Origin: Candidatus Krumholzibacteriota bacterium
Lineage (GTDB): Bacteria; Krumholzibacteriota; Krumholzibacteriia; LZORAL124-64-63
Direction: 5' to 3'
Assembly: GCA_022711765.1 (NCBI GenBank)
Contig: JAKLEB010000001.1
Location: forward strand, 561,186 to 625,185
DNA length: 64,000 nucleotides
Shown here: positions 43,009 through 51,266 of the stretch, piece by piece
Layout: the number at the start of each line of letters is the position of its first letter
Position numbering within the stretch: the stretch's first letter is position 1
Position numbers and translations under genes: made by a program
The notes under the pieces: model-generated
What the model was told of the DNA's origin: nothing
The model's input: the letters and a program-made list of their open reading frames with translations, nothing else
Databases searched by the model: none

Positions 43009-44330
43009 GCCGTCGTCCTCTCCGCGTCCAGCGCGATGTCCCGCCGGTGGAACAGGTTGTCGCACCGGACGCGATCGAGGAGCGCGTATGCACGGCTCCG
43101 CGCCGTCGCCAGGTCGGCGCCCTCGCCGACGCAGCCGACCACGCGGCCGCCGGCGGTCACGAGCCTCCCGTCGCGCTCGCCGGTGCCGGCATGGATCACC
43201 CACGCCGCCGGCTCGTCCGCCGGCAGCTCGAGCGGCCGGCCGGTCTGGTATGGTCCTGGATAGCCGCGGCTCGCGGCCACGACGACGACCGCGCCGCGCC
43301 GCCAGTCGGTCAAGCCGCGCCCGGGCCAGCCGTCCGGCCCGCCGGTCTCCGCGTCCGGCAGCCCCTGCAGGTAGTCGGCGAGGCGGCCCGTCGCCGTCGT
43401 CTGGACGAGCTCCAGGAAATCGCAGTCCATGAGCGGCAGCACGACCTGGGTCTCGGGATCGCCGAACCGGCAGTTGAATTCCAGGACCTGCGGGCCGGTA
43501 TCGGTCAGCATCAGGCCCGCGTAGAGGACGCCCCGATACGGGATGTCGCGGCGCACGAGCTCGGCCAGGAGCGGAGCCACGATCTCGGTGTCGATGCGGC
43601 GGCAGAGCTCGGCGGTCAGCGGGACGGGCGCGAAGGCGCCCATGCCGCCGGTGTTCCCGCCGGTGCCGCCCTCGCCTACGCGCTTGTGGTCCCGGCTCGG
43701 GGCGAGCAGCGCGTAGTCCTGGCCGTCGGTCACCACCAGCACCGAGAGCTCGCGACCGAAGAGACATTCCTCGATCAGGACCCGCGCGCCGGCATCGCCG
43801 AAGGCACGGTCCTCGAGGCAGAGCCGCAGGTGCGCGGCAGCCTCGGACTTGGCGTCGCAGACTGCCACGCCCTTGCCCTGGGCCGCTCCGCAGGCTTTCA
43901 CCACGCACGGCATCGTCATCGTGGCGAGGTGGCGCAGCGCGGCGTCGAGCGTGCTGAATGCGTGGTAGCTCGGCGTCGGGATCCCGGCGGTGGCCAGGAC
44001 GTCCTTCGCGAACTCCTTGTCGCCCTCGAGCCGCGCACCCAGGTGGCCCGGCCCGAAGACCGCGATCCCCGCGTGCCGCAGGTGGTCCGCGAGCCCCGCG
44101 ATGAGGGGGTCCTCCGGGCCGATCAGCACGAGATCGATCGCGTGCTCGCGGCAGGCGGCCAGCACCTGGTTCCGGTCCAGGGGGTCGCCCGGGAGGTTGC
44201 GCGCGAGCGCCCGCGTGCCCGGATTGCCCGGCAGGGCGAAGATCTCGGGATTGCGCGGCGACGCGGCCAGATGGCGGACGAGCGCGTGCTCGCGCCCGCC
44301 GCCGCCGACGACCATGACCCTGCGCGCCAT
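43005..44330 (-). CDS. purD: Phosphoribosylamine-glycine ligase
   Basis: A 441-residue ATP-grasp enzyme making GAR. MVVGGGGREHAL, GPEDPLIAGLAD, MPCVVKACGAAQGKGV and LEFNCRFGDPETQVVLPL are standard. The protein is slightly longer than usual with extra residues around 330. It leads purE by ATGA overlap and has a possible promoter just upstream. Confidence 0.97.
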   Translation of the reverse strand: MARRVMVVGGGGREHALVRHLAASPRNPEIFALPGNPGTRALARNLPGDPLDRNQVLAACREHAIDLVLIGPEDPLIAGLADHLRHAGIAVFGPGHLGARLEGDKEFAKDVLATAGIPTPSYHAFSTLDAALRHLATMTMPCVVKACGAAQGKGVAVCDAKSEAAAHLRLCLEDRAFGDAGARVLIEECLFGRELSVLVVTDGQDYALLAPSRDHKRVGEGGTGGNTGGMGAFAPVPLTAELCRRIDTEIVAPLLAELVRRDIPYRGVLYAGLMLTDTGPQVLEFNCRFGDPETQVVLPLMDCDFLELVQTTATGRLADYLQGLPDAETGGPDGWPGRGLTDWRRGAVVVVAASRGYPGPYQTGRPLELPADEPAAWVIHAGTGERDGRLVTAGGRVVGCVGEGADLATARSRAYALLDRVRCDNLFHRRDIALDAERTTA

Positions 44331-44360
44331 GCCGAAACGACCTCCTCGCTAGCCGGCTCA

Positions 44361-44389
44361 AGCCTACCGGACGGGCCGCGGAGGGACAA
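44361..44389 (-). promoter_or_regulatory. Weak sigma-70 promoter before purD
   Basis: TTGTCC (44389-44384) and TAGGCT (44366-44361) on the minus strand are 17 bases apart, 30 bases before the purD start. A palindrome CCGGGCGCGCCCGG (44407-44420), followed by TTTT about 10 bases later, may be the arcC terminator. Both are weak. Confidence 0.33.
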
Positions 44390-44434
44390 CGGAAAAGGCG
44401 GGGCGGCCGGGCGCGCCCGGGTCGCGGCGGCGGA

Positions 44435-45409
44435 TCACGCGGGATCAGGAACGATCCGCGTGCCCGCCGTGCCCGAGACCGCGGCGAGCAGCGAGCCGGG
44501 TTCGGTGATGATCACCTCGCGGCCGCCGTGGGCGAGGAAACCGAGCGCGGATTCGATCTTCGGCCCCATGCTCCCGGCGGGGAACTCCCCCGCGGCGAGC
44601 AGCGCGCGCGCCCGGCTCGCCGGCAGCACGTCGAGAGCCTCGGCGTCCGGCTTGCCGTAGCGGACGAAGACCTTGTCGATCTGGGTGACGATCATCAGGG
44701 TGTCCGCCTCGACGAGCCGCCCGAGCAGATCGCTGGCCCGGTCCTTGTCGATGACTGCGTCGACGCCCCGCAGCTGGCCGTCCGCCTCGCGCACCACGGG
44801 GATCCCGCCGCCGCCGACCGCGATCACGAGCACGCCCGCCTCGAGCAGGGCCCTGATGGCCGGCCACTCGACGACCTCAAGCGGTTTCGGGCTCGGCACC
44901 ACGCGACGCCAGCCGCGGCCGGCGTCCTGGACGACGGTCCAGCCGTTCTCGACCTCGAGCAAGCGCGCCTGTCGTTCGTCGTAGAACGGTCCGATCGGCT
45001 TGGTCGGCCGGGCGAACGCGGGATCCGCGGAGTCCACGCGCACCTGCGTGACGACGGTCGCGACGGGCCGGTCGATGCCGGCCTTCCGCAGGGAATTCTG
45101 GAGCGATTGCTGGATCAGGAAGCCGAGGCCGCCCTGGCTGTCCGCGCCGCAGACGAACATCGGCATCGCCGGGATGCCGTGGAGCTGCTCGCCGGCGTCC
45201 CCCCGCAGCACGATGTTGCCGACGACCGGACCGTTGCCGTGACTCATCACGACCTCGTGCCCCGCCGCGGCCAGGCGCGCGACCTGGTCCATCGTCTGCT
45301 GGGTCACCGCGACCTGCTCGGCGAACGTCCCCCGCTTGCCCACCGGCAGGATCGCGTTCCCGCCCAGAGCGATGACGAACCGTCGCCGCGCCACACCGTC
45401 CGCCCGCAT
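44435..45409 (-). CDS. arcC: Carbamate kinase
   Basis: A 324-residue amino-acid-kinase-fold enzyme that uses carbamoyl phosphate to make ATP. Motifs are ALGGNAIL, SHGNGPVVGN, TKPIGPFYDE, VVPSPKPLEVVEW, AVGGGGIPV and DKDRASDLLG. GGAGG lies six bases before ATG 45409. No arginine deiminase or ornithine carbamoyltransferase lies in the window, so its metabolic partner is unknown. Confidence 0.95.
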   Translation of the reverse strand: MRADGVARRRFVIALGGNAILPVGKRGTFAEQVAVTQQTMDQVARLAAAGHEVVMSHGNGPVVGNIVLRGDAGEQLHGIPAMPMFVCGADSQGGLGFLIQQSLQNSLRKAGIDRPVATVVTQVRVDSADPAFARPTKPIGPFYDERQARLLEVENGWTVVQDAGRGWRRVVPSPKPLEVVEWPAIRALLEAGVLVIAVGGGGIPVVREADGQLRGVDAVIDKDRASDLLGRLVEADTLMIVTQIDKVFVRYGKPDAEALDVLPASRARALLAAGEFPAGSMGPKIESALGFLAHGGREVIITEPGSLLAAVSGTAGTRIVPDPA

Positions 45410-45431
45410 GACGAACCTCCAGAAAACGGCT

Positions 45432-45455
45432 GCCGGCCCCCACGGGGGGACCGGC
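45432..45455 (-). terminator. Hairpin in the arcC leader
   Basis: A 10-bp stem with one bulged A and a three-base loop is followed on the minus strand by AGCCGTTTTC. It lies between the terminator after the 554-residue protein gene and arcC, so it may be a second terminator or an attenuator. Confidence 0.45.
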
Positions 45456-45484
45456 TCGCTTCGCGGATTCAATTCTAGGAGCGC

Positions 45485-45520
45485 CGGACCGCCGCGTCAA
45501 GGCGCCAGGGCGGCGGTCCG
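45485..45520 (-). terminator. Terminator after the 554-residue protein gene
   Basis: A perfect 11-bp stem (45485-45495 with 45510-45520) and 14-base loop begin right at the stop codon. No T-run follows, but the position supports termination. Confidence 0.5.
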
Positions 45521-47185
45521 TCAGGTCAGCGACTCGAGATACGCTTCGATCTCAAGGCAGACCTCCTTGCGCAGCCGCGCCGTGTCCTTGGCGAGACGCC
45601 GCAGGTCCGTCTTGGAGACGTACTTGACGTGGATGAACTTGCGCAAGGTGTTGATCGACACGTTGACTGGGCTCTCGAGCAGCGCGCGGGGCACGTCCTT
45701 GTTCGCGTAGCCGGAGGTGAGGTGCCGGTCGCTGGCGATGACCTCGAGCACCCGCGACGACCGCGTGCGGCGCGCCACCTCGGCGACGAGGCCCGGGATC
45801 GCGACGACCTTGGGATTGCGCAGGAAGCCGAGAACGACGCTCACGCAGCCGATGTTGTTCATCACCATCCGCTTGACGGCGGCGGCGCCCTTGTCCCTGT
45901 CCCTGGCGCCCTCCTCCGCCTCCGCCTGGTCGTCGGTCGCGGCCGCGCCGGCGCCGGAATCGGCGTCCGGCGGCGCCGCGTGCAGCTCCTCGGGGGTCGG
46001 CAGGTCGTGGCGCCAGATGCGATCGCCGAGCCCGAGCTGCGGCGGCTGCAGGACCAGCAGCCCGTCGCGGATCGCGAGCCCGGCGAGGTCGCCGGCCTCG
46101 TCGCCGCCGGCGCCGAGCAGGATCCGCCCGACTGCGTCGCGGAGGTCCGCGTCCAGGGAGAGTTCCAGTCGTCCGTCCGGGCAGTGCGCCAGCACGACGG
46201 CGACCGCCTCGAGCAAGCCGAGCGGCGCCTCGCGCACGTTCTCGCGCTGCAGAGCCCGGCCGAGCGCCAGCAGCCGGGACACCGGACCGGCAAGCTGCCG
46301 GACCGACAGCGGCGCAGCCAGGAACGCCGTGACGACCGCCGCGAGGGGCGCGAGGTCCGGGCTGTCGCTCAGCGCGGCCGTGAACCGCCGCCGCTCGCCC
46401 TCGTCCAGGACCTCGTAGGCGGTCGGCACGCGCCGGCAGAACGCGGCGTCCACGTCGCCGGCCTCGAGCCACGACGCCAGGAGCGCCAGGTCGCGCACCT
46501 CGGCGTCGGCCCGGTTCAGGAGGGGGAGCGCGCGCATCACGGCCGCGACGCGGAACGGATCGATCGAGCCGGCCAGGCGGCTGACCCGTTCCTGGTAGGC
46601 GTCGCACTCGAGACGGATCAGACCCGCCAGCAGATTCAGGTCGCTCGCCGCGGGCCGGCCGTCCCCGAGTCCGGCCACGGCCGCGCCCAGGGTCCGGCGC
46701 AGCAACGGCAACGGCGGGCGCTCGCGAGGCGGCGCCGGCTCCGGGTCCCCGGTCGCGCGATCGGGCCCGACCCGTCCGGTGCACGCTCCCACCAGGTCGC
46801 TGAGTCGCCGCTGCCAGTCGACCAGGAACTCCGTGCCGACGACGGCGGAGTCGATCGCGATCAGTCGGCCCGTCGAGCTGAAGCTGCGGATCCTCGGCAG
46901 CAGCTGCGCGCCCGGCGTGTTCGCGTCCAGGAGCGCCGCGAGGAGGCGCGCGCCGGCCGGTTCGCCCAGCCGGGCCAGGTACTGGAGACCGCGCAGGCAG
47001 GTCGGCAGTCGGTCCTGCCCCAGCATCTTGCGGAATTGCTCGTAGAGGTGGCGGGAGCGCGCCGTGCAATGGTCGTGGCGCCGGGCGAGGTCCCGCAACT
47101 CGTCGAGCAGGGGTTCCGGCAGGTCGGGGGGGACCTGCGGCAACGGCGCGATGAGGAGGGGATGCGTGCCCGTCGCCGTGCTCAT
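45521..47185 (-). CDS. Cytosolic HEAT-like repeat protein of unknown function
   Basis: A 554-residue, largely helical, soluble protein. The N-terminal about 400 residues are Leu/Arg/Ala-rich helices. A charged linker (DDQAEAEEGARDRDKGAAA) follows near 425-445. The C-terminal about 110 residues contain MNNIGCVSVVLGFLRNPKVV.., HLTSGYANKDVPRALLESP and DLRRLAKDTARLRKEV. That pattern of N-P-(K/R)-V..., S-x-(Y)-x-x-x-x-x-x-L-x-x-(S/N)-P, and L-R-x-L-A-K matches repeat proteins I recall from deltaproteobacteria. Function unknown. ATG 47185 follows GGCGAGGG. Confidence 0.7.
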   Translation of the reverse strand: MSTATGTHPLLIAPLPQVPPDLPEPLLDELRDLARRHDHCTARSRHLYEQFRKMLGQDRLPTCLRGLQYLARLGEPAGARLLAALLDANTPGAQLLPRIRSFSSTGRLIAIDSAVVGTEFLVDWQRRLSDLVGACTGRVGPDRATGDPEPAPPRERPPLPLLRRTLGAAVAGLGDGRPAASDLNLLAGLIRLECDAYQERVSRLAGSIDPFRVAAVMRALPLLNRADAEVRDLALLASWLEAGDVDAAFCRRVPTAYEVLDEGERRRFTAALSDSPDLAPLAAVVTAFLAAPLSVRQLAGPVSRLLALGRALQRENVREAPLGLLEAVAVVLAHCPDGRLELSLDADLRDAVGRILLGAGGDEAGDLAGLAIRDGLLVLQPPQLGLGDRIWRHDLPTPEELHAAPPDADSGAGAAATDDQAEAEEGARDRDKGAAAVKRMVMNNIGCVSVVLGFLRNPKVVAIPGLVAEVARRTRSSRVLEVIASDRHLTSGYANKDVPRALLESPVNVSINTLRKFIHVKYVSKTDLRRLAKDTARLRKEVCLEIEAYLESLT

Positions 47186-47272
47186 GACCCTCGCCGGCCT
47201 GGATGGGACCGCCGGCGTCGCCCCGTGCACGCCGGCAGTCCATCATCGGCGCGCGCGCCGCCGGGTTGAGCC

Positions 47273-48808
47273 TCAGAATGCGCGCCCGCACTGCGTGCGC
47301 AACTCGCCGGCGACACCGCCGCCGGCGAGGGCGGTGCGACGCCGCAGCTCCAGCCCGATCTGCCAGGACCAGGCGCCGCGCCCCTCGCAACCCATGAGCA
47401 CGCTGCTGTCCCAGCTGCCCCAGTGGTGCAGCCGGACGAAGCTCCCGACCGGCGCGGAGACCGCGACCAGGTCGAGCGGCGCGCCCCACGCGAACTGTGC
47501 GCCGGCGCGCCAGCGGCGGCTGCCCCACGCGCGTTCCACGGTGGCGGCGAGGAGGTCGCGCGCCTGACCGGCCTCCTCGAGCCGGCGCCACGCGAGGCGG
47601 CCCCGTCCGACCGCGAGCGGTCGTTCGACCTGGGCGGCGAGCCAGGTGCGCTGCCGGCGGCCGTCCTCGGCGGCCGGCAACCAGGGCTCGGCGACGGCCC
47701 AGCCGCGCCAGGTCTCGCCGATGCGGCGCAGCCGGACGTCCCAGCTCCCGTCCTCGCCGCCCCAGCGACCGCCGACCGCGATCCCGAGCAGGTCCCGCGC
47801 GTGGCGGCGGCCGGTCGCCGACTCCGGCTCGCGATCGCCCGACACCGCGGCGACGGCGCTCGCGTGCAGCCGGTCCGACGACCGGGTGACCAGCCGCAGG
47901 GCCCACCCCTGGCCCAGCCAGCCGGTCAGGCACGACGGCCGGCAGGCGCCCGGCAGCGGCGTCGCGGCCCGGGCGGACCCCGCCTGGAACTCGACGCGCA
48001 GCCGCCCGCTCCGCCAGCCGCCGGCGGCGAGCCAGGCCCGTTCGAGCCCCGCGGCCGGGGCGGAGCGCCAGGCGGCGGCCTCGGCCGCGAGCGTCCACGG
48101 TCCGCCGCGCCAGCGCAGGTCCGCGCTCGCGCCGCGGGCGTCGCCGCGGCGGATCACCAGGGCGGCGAGACTCGCCGACGCGCCGTGGCCGCCGGCGCGC
48201 AGGTGTCCCGCCGGGGTTCCGTCCAGGTCCCGCGCGACCGAGGCGTCGAACTCCACGCGCGACGTGCGCGCGCCGAGGGCGACGCCGACGAGCCGCTCGG
48301 GCGCCGTCGCGCCGAGGCTCGGCCGCCAGCCCGCCGCGCCGGGCAGCAGCGAGGTGTCCGTGCCGAGGGTGGCGCGAGCCCCGAGCGGGGCCGCGAGCAG
48401 CCCCGCGCCGTGGGCGACGGCGCCGCCTCCGCCGTCGAGCCGCCAGGTCGAGCCCTCGCCGCGCACCCACGCCGATCCGAGCATACCGCCGTCGCCATGC
48501 CGCGCCGCTGCCGCGAACGACCAGTGCCCGCCCTGCGCGGCGAGCCCGGCCCGGACTTGCGCCGGCGACTGGTCGCGCGCGCCGAACGCCACGTACCCGC
48601 GACCGGCGGACGCCGGCGCGCCAGGCGCGATAGGCTCGACGGGCTCGGCGGCGAGCAGCGCCAGGTCCGCGTCCGTCAGCACGCCGCCGTGCGCCTCCAG
48701 ATCGGCGAGCATCGCCGCGAGGTCGTCCGGGTCGATGGCGGGGTCGGCTCGCGCCGGCAGCGCCACGAGCGCCAGGACCGCGGCGGCGGCGAGGCGGCGG
48801 GGCGTCAC
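47273..48808 (-). CDS. Large exported beta-rich protein, likely outer-membrane
   Basis: A 511-residue protein with a signal peptide (cleavage after ALPARA). A short acidic segment (24-60) is followed by about 450 residues of alternating Gly/Ala-rich beta strands (GGHWSFAAAARHG, RVEFQAGS, WRAGAQFAWG) and an aromatic C-terminus (CGRAF), which is the usual look of an outer-membrane beta-barrel. No sequence family recognised. GTG 48808 overlaps the upstream stop (GTGA). It is the last of a four-gene secreted-protein cluster. Confidence 0.7.
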   Translation of the reverse strand: MTPRRLAAAAVLALVALPARADPAIDPDDLAAMLADLEAHGGVLTDADLALLAAEPVEPIAPGAPASAGRGYVAFGARDQSPAQVRAGLAAQGGHWSFAAAARHGDGGMLGSAWVRGEGSTWRLDGGGGAVAHGAGLLAAPLGARATLGTDTSLLPGAAGWRPSLGATAPERLVGVALGARTSRVEFDASVARDLDGTPAGHLRAGGHGASASLAALVIRRGDARGASADLRWRGGPWTLAAEAAAWRSAPAAGLERAWLAAGGWRSGRLRVEFQAGSARAATPLPGACRPSCLTGWLGQGWALRLVTRSSDRLHASAVAAVSGDREPESATGRRHARDLLGIAVGGRWGGEDGSWDVRLRRIGETWRGWAVAEPWLPAAEDGRRQRTWLAAQVERPLAVGRGRLAWRRLEEAGQARDLLAATVERAWGSRRWRAGAQFAWGAPLDLVAVSAPVGSFVRLHHWGSWDSSVLMGCEGRGAWSWQIGLELRRRTALAGGGVAGELRTQCGRAF

Positions 48809-49578
48809 GGCGCCCTCTCGACGGTCAGACCCCAGCGGTGGCAGGTTCCCAGGTCCGGGTGCGCGAGGTGGCTGGAGCGCACGAGCAGGCCGCCGATTCG
48901 CCACGAGGTCACGAGGCCGACCGAGCCCGACCACGGTTCGACCCTCAGCCCGAGCGCGCCGGCGGGCGCGAGGCGGACGAGAACCTCGCCCTGCAAGGCC
49001 GGCGTCCCGTCCGCGCTGCGATCGGCCGCCGCGGACCAGACCCAGCCGTCGCCCCCGCCCGTCACGCGGAGCCAGCGACGCAATCCGCCAGACCCGTGCC
49101 AGGACGGCGCGTCGGTGAGCGGCCACCAGACGTCGAGGTCGATGCGTGCCGCCATTTCGCCCTGCAGGCGGAGCGTCACCTCGGGTCGAGGCGACGCCGC
49201 GACGCCGGCGAGGGTGAGACGGGCCATCCCGACGCGCGCGCCGCCTCGCCACCGCCCGCCGACGAGGGCGGCCAACCGCCAGGTGTCCTCGCGAAAGAGA
49301 TCGCGCCCGAGTCGCTCCCACGACGCCTCGACGGCCCCGACCCTCCCGCGCCACCGCAAGTCCAGACCGCACTGGGGCAGTTCCGGCAGCCCGAAGAGCC
49401 GGCCCTGGGAGACGCCGGCCGACCACGTCGCCGGCCGGGCGGACGGCTGGCCGAGCAGCCTGGACGCCTGCTCGAGAGGCACGAGCCAGGCGTCCGCCAG
49501 GTCGTGCAGACCACCGGCCTGCGCGACGCCGGCGCCGCCGAGCGCCGCCGCCAGCAGCCACGCGGCGGCGCGCCTCAC
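48805..49578 (-). CDS. Exported beta-rich protein
   Basis: A 257-residue protein with a signal peptide (AAALGGAGVAQA). The rest is strand-rich with W/G/L alternation (VGAVEASWERLG, VTLRLQGEMAARIDLDVW, LGLRVEPWSGSVGLVTSWRIGG), a barrel- or shell-like pattern similar to its neighbour at 47273. It overlaps it (GTGA) and the lamin-tail gene (GTGA), so they are made together. No homologue recognised. Confidence 0.7.
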   Translation of the reverse strand: MRRAAAWLLAAALGGAGVAQAGGLHDLADAWLVPLEQASRLLGQPSARPATWSAGVSQGRLFGLPELPQCGLDLRWRGRVGAVEASWERLGRDLFREDTWRLAALVGGRWRGGARVGMARLTLAGVAASPRPEVTLRLQGEMAARIDLDVWWPLTDAPSWHGSGGLRRWLRVTGGGDGWVWSAAADRSADGTPALQGEVLVRLAPAGALGLRVEPWSGSVGLVTSWRIGGLLVRSSHLAHPDLGTCHRWGLTVERAP

Positions 49579-51218
49579 GGCGACGCCTCCCGGATCACGA
49601 CGAGCCGCCGGCTCGCGGTCGTGAGCCGTCCCTCGGGCGACCGCCAGCGCACGACCGCGACGTAACCCCCGGCCGGCAATGGCTCGCCGGCGTCGTCGCG
49701 GCCGTCCCAGACCGCCTCGCGCGGCCCCGGACCGAGGTCATCCCCTCCGAGGTCGCGGACCTGCCGTCCCCACAGGTCGAAGAGGCACAGCTCCCATCCC
49801 CCGATCTCGTCCGGCACGTTCAGGTAGGCGTGGATCGCTCCGTCGCCTTCGCGCGGCGAGAACGGATTCGGCTCGAAGCGCAGGGCGCCCGGCGCCAGCT
49901 CGGGCCGCTGGCCAGGCAGGCAGCCCGGCGTCCCGCCGGCGGTCGAAGCGCCGGCCCGCCAGCCGAGGTCGCCGCCGCGCTCGAGGCTGCGTCCGTCGGG
50001 CGCGACGCCGGAGCCCGCGCCCACCGTGACGTGGTCGACGACCGTCCCGTCGGCGAGCCCGAGGTACAGCCGGTCGGCGAACGTTCGCGACCCGGGCGCC
50101 GAGTTGTTCAGGGATGGCCAGCCGGGGACGTCGATCGGCGGCGCCGGATCGCACGGCAGGACGGCGCCGGCCGCGGCGATGTCGTCGAGCCAGGCGGCGA
50201 GTGCGGCGGCGTCCTGGGCGAGCAGGCGGCAGTCCCCCGGAACGAGCGTCTCGTCCGGCAAGCCGCGCCAGGTTCCGTCCTCGTCGCGCAATGCCAGCTC
50301 CGCGAGGTTCCGGGGGACTGCGTCGGCGTTCACGAGTTCGCACCACTCGCCGCCGCCGGCGGGCGCCGCCATGACCTCGGACAGGCGCACGGCGTGCGGG
50401 CCGACATGGTAGCGGCCGAGCGCCAGGCTGGCCGTGTCGGCGGGCGCCGCTCCGCGCCAACGCAGCACCACTGGCAAGAGCCCCGTCTCCCGCGGCCGCA
50501 CCGTGAACCCGATCGCCGTCTCGGCGCCGACCACGAGCGGCGGCATCGTCTCGCTGGAATCCGCGGCGCCGATCGCCAGACTCACGGCGGCGCCGGCGAG
50601 GTCCGCGAATCCGTCGTTACGCACGGTCACCGTCACCGCGATCGGCTCGCCCGCGGCGACCAGCGACGGCGGCTCCAGCCGGACGGCGACGCACGCCAGC
50701 GCGAAGGCCGGCCAATTGCGGGCGCCAGGTGTGGGAGCGGCGGGCCGGAAGTCCTCGGCATTCTGGTCGGTGTCGCGGCCGTCGGGCCGGCGCGCGAGCG
50801 CCTCGCCGACGACGTCGGCCGCCGGCGCCCCCTCGCTCAGCTCGGGCCAGGCGAGGTCTCCCCAGCCGACCAGGTCGACGCTGCCGTCGGCCCTGACCAG
50901 CCGCAGCGCGTCCGGGCCGTTCTGCAGCGCGAGCGTCGCCGTCGCATCGGCCGCGGGCCCCGACCAGCCGGCGTCCGCCACCAGGAAGCAGGCGCCGGCG
51001 GCGATGCGGTCGCCCGCGGTGGCGACCCACCGCCCGAGCCAGCGGGGTTCATCGGCGCCATTGGCGAATTCCAGGCGATACCCGGCGAGGTCGACGGCGC
51101 AGGTGTCCGGATTGAAGATCTCCACGAACTCGGCGCCGGCGTCGGCCCCTGCCGGGTCGTAGCAGACCTCGTTGATCACCGGCGCACCGGCCGCGAACAG
51201 CCACAGGCAGAGGACCAC
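49575..51218 (-). CDS. Lamin-tail domain protein with CARDB-like and FlgD-like domains
   Basis: A 547-residue exported protein. A lamin-tail domain (about 12-115) opens with VINEVCYDPAGADAGAEFVEIFNPDT. A CARDB-like region (about 170-260) and a second lamin-tail-like domain (about 275-425) follow. The C-terminal FlgD-type Ig domain (about 445-547) starts RFEPNPFSPREGDG and ends with an AGEPLPAGGYVAVVRW motif. The GTG at 51218 leaves a signal peptide with no basic start; in-frame residues KRARP immediately upstream would supply it, so the true start is probably a rare codon near 51254. Confidence 0.75.
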   Translation of the reverse strand: MVLCLWLFAAGAPVINEVCYDPAGADAGAEFVEIFNPDTCAVDLAGYRLEFANGADEPRWLGRWVATAGDRIAAGACFLVADAGWSGPAADATATLALQNGPDALRLVRADGSVDLVGWGDLAWPELSEGAPAADVVGEALARRPDGRDTDQNAEDFRPAAPTPGARNWPAFALACVAVRLEPPSLVAAGEPIAVTVTVRNDGFADLAGAAVSLAIGAADSSETMPPLVVGAETAIGFTVRPRETGLLPVVLRWRGAAPADTASLALGRYHVGPHAVRLSEVMAAPAGGGEWCELVNADAVPRNLAELALRDEDGTWRGLPDETLVPGDCRLLAQDAAALAAWLDDIAAAGAVLPCDPAPPIDVPGWPSLNNSAPGSRTFADRLYLGLADGTVVDHVTVGAGSGVAPDGRSLERGGDLGWRAGASTAGGTPGCLPGQRPELAPGALRFEPNPFSPREGDGAIHAYLNVPDEIGGWELCLFDLWGRQVRDLGGDDLGPGPREAVWDGRDDAGEPLPAGGYVAVVRWRSPEGRLTTASRRLVVIREASP

Positions 51219-51266
51219 GGGTCGCGCGCGCTTCCCGGGAGGCGAGATCCGGCCCGTCAGGACCGA

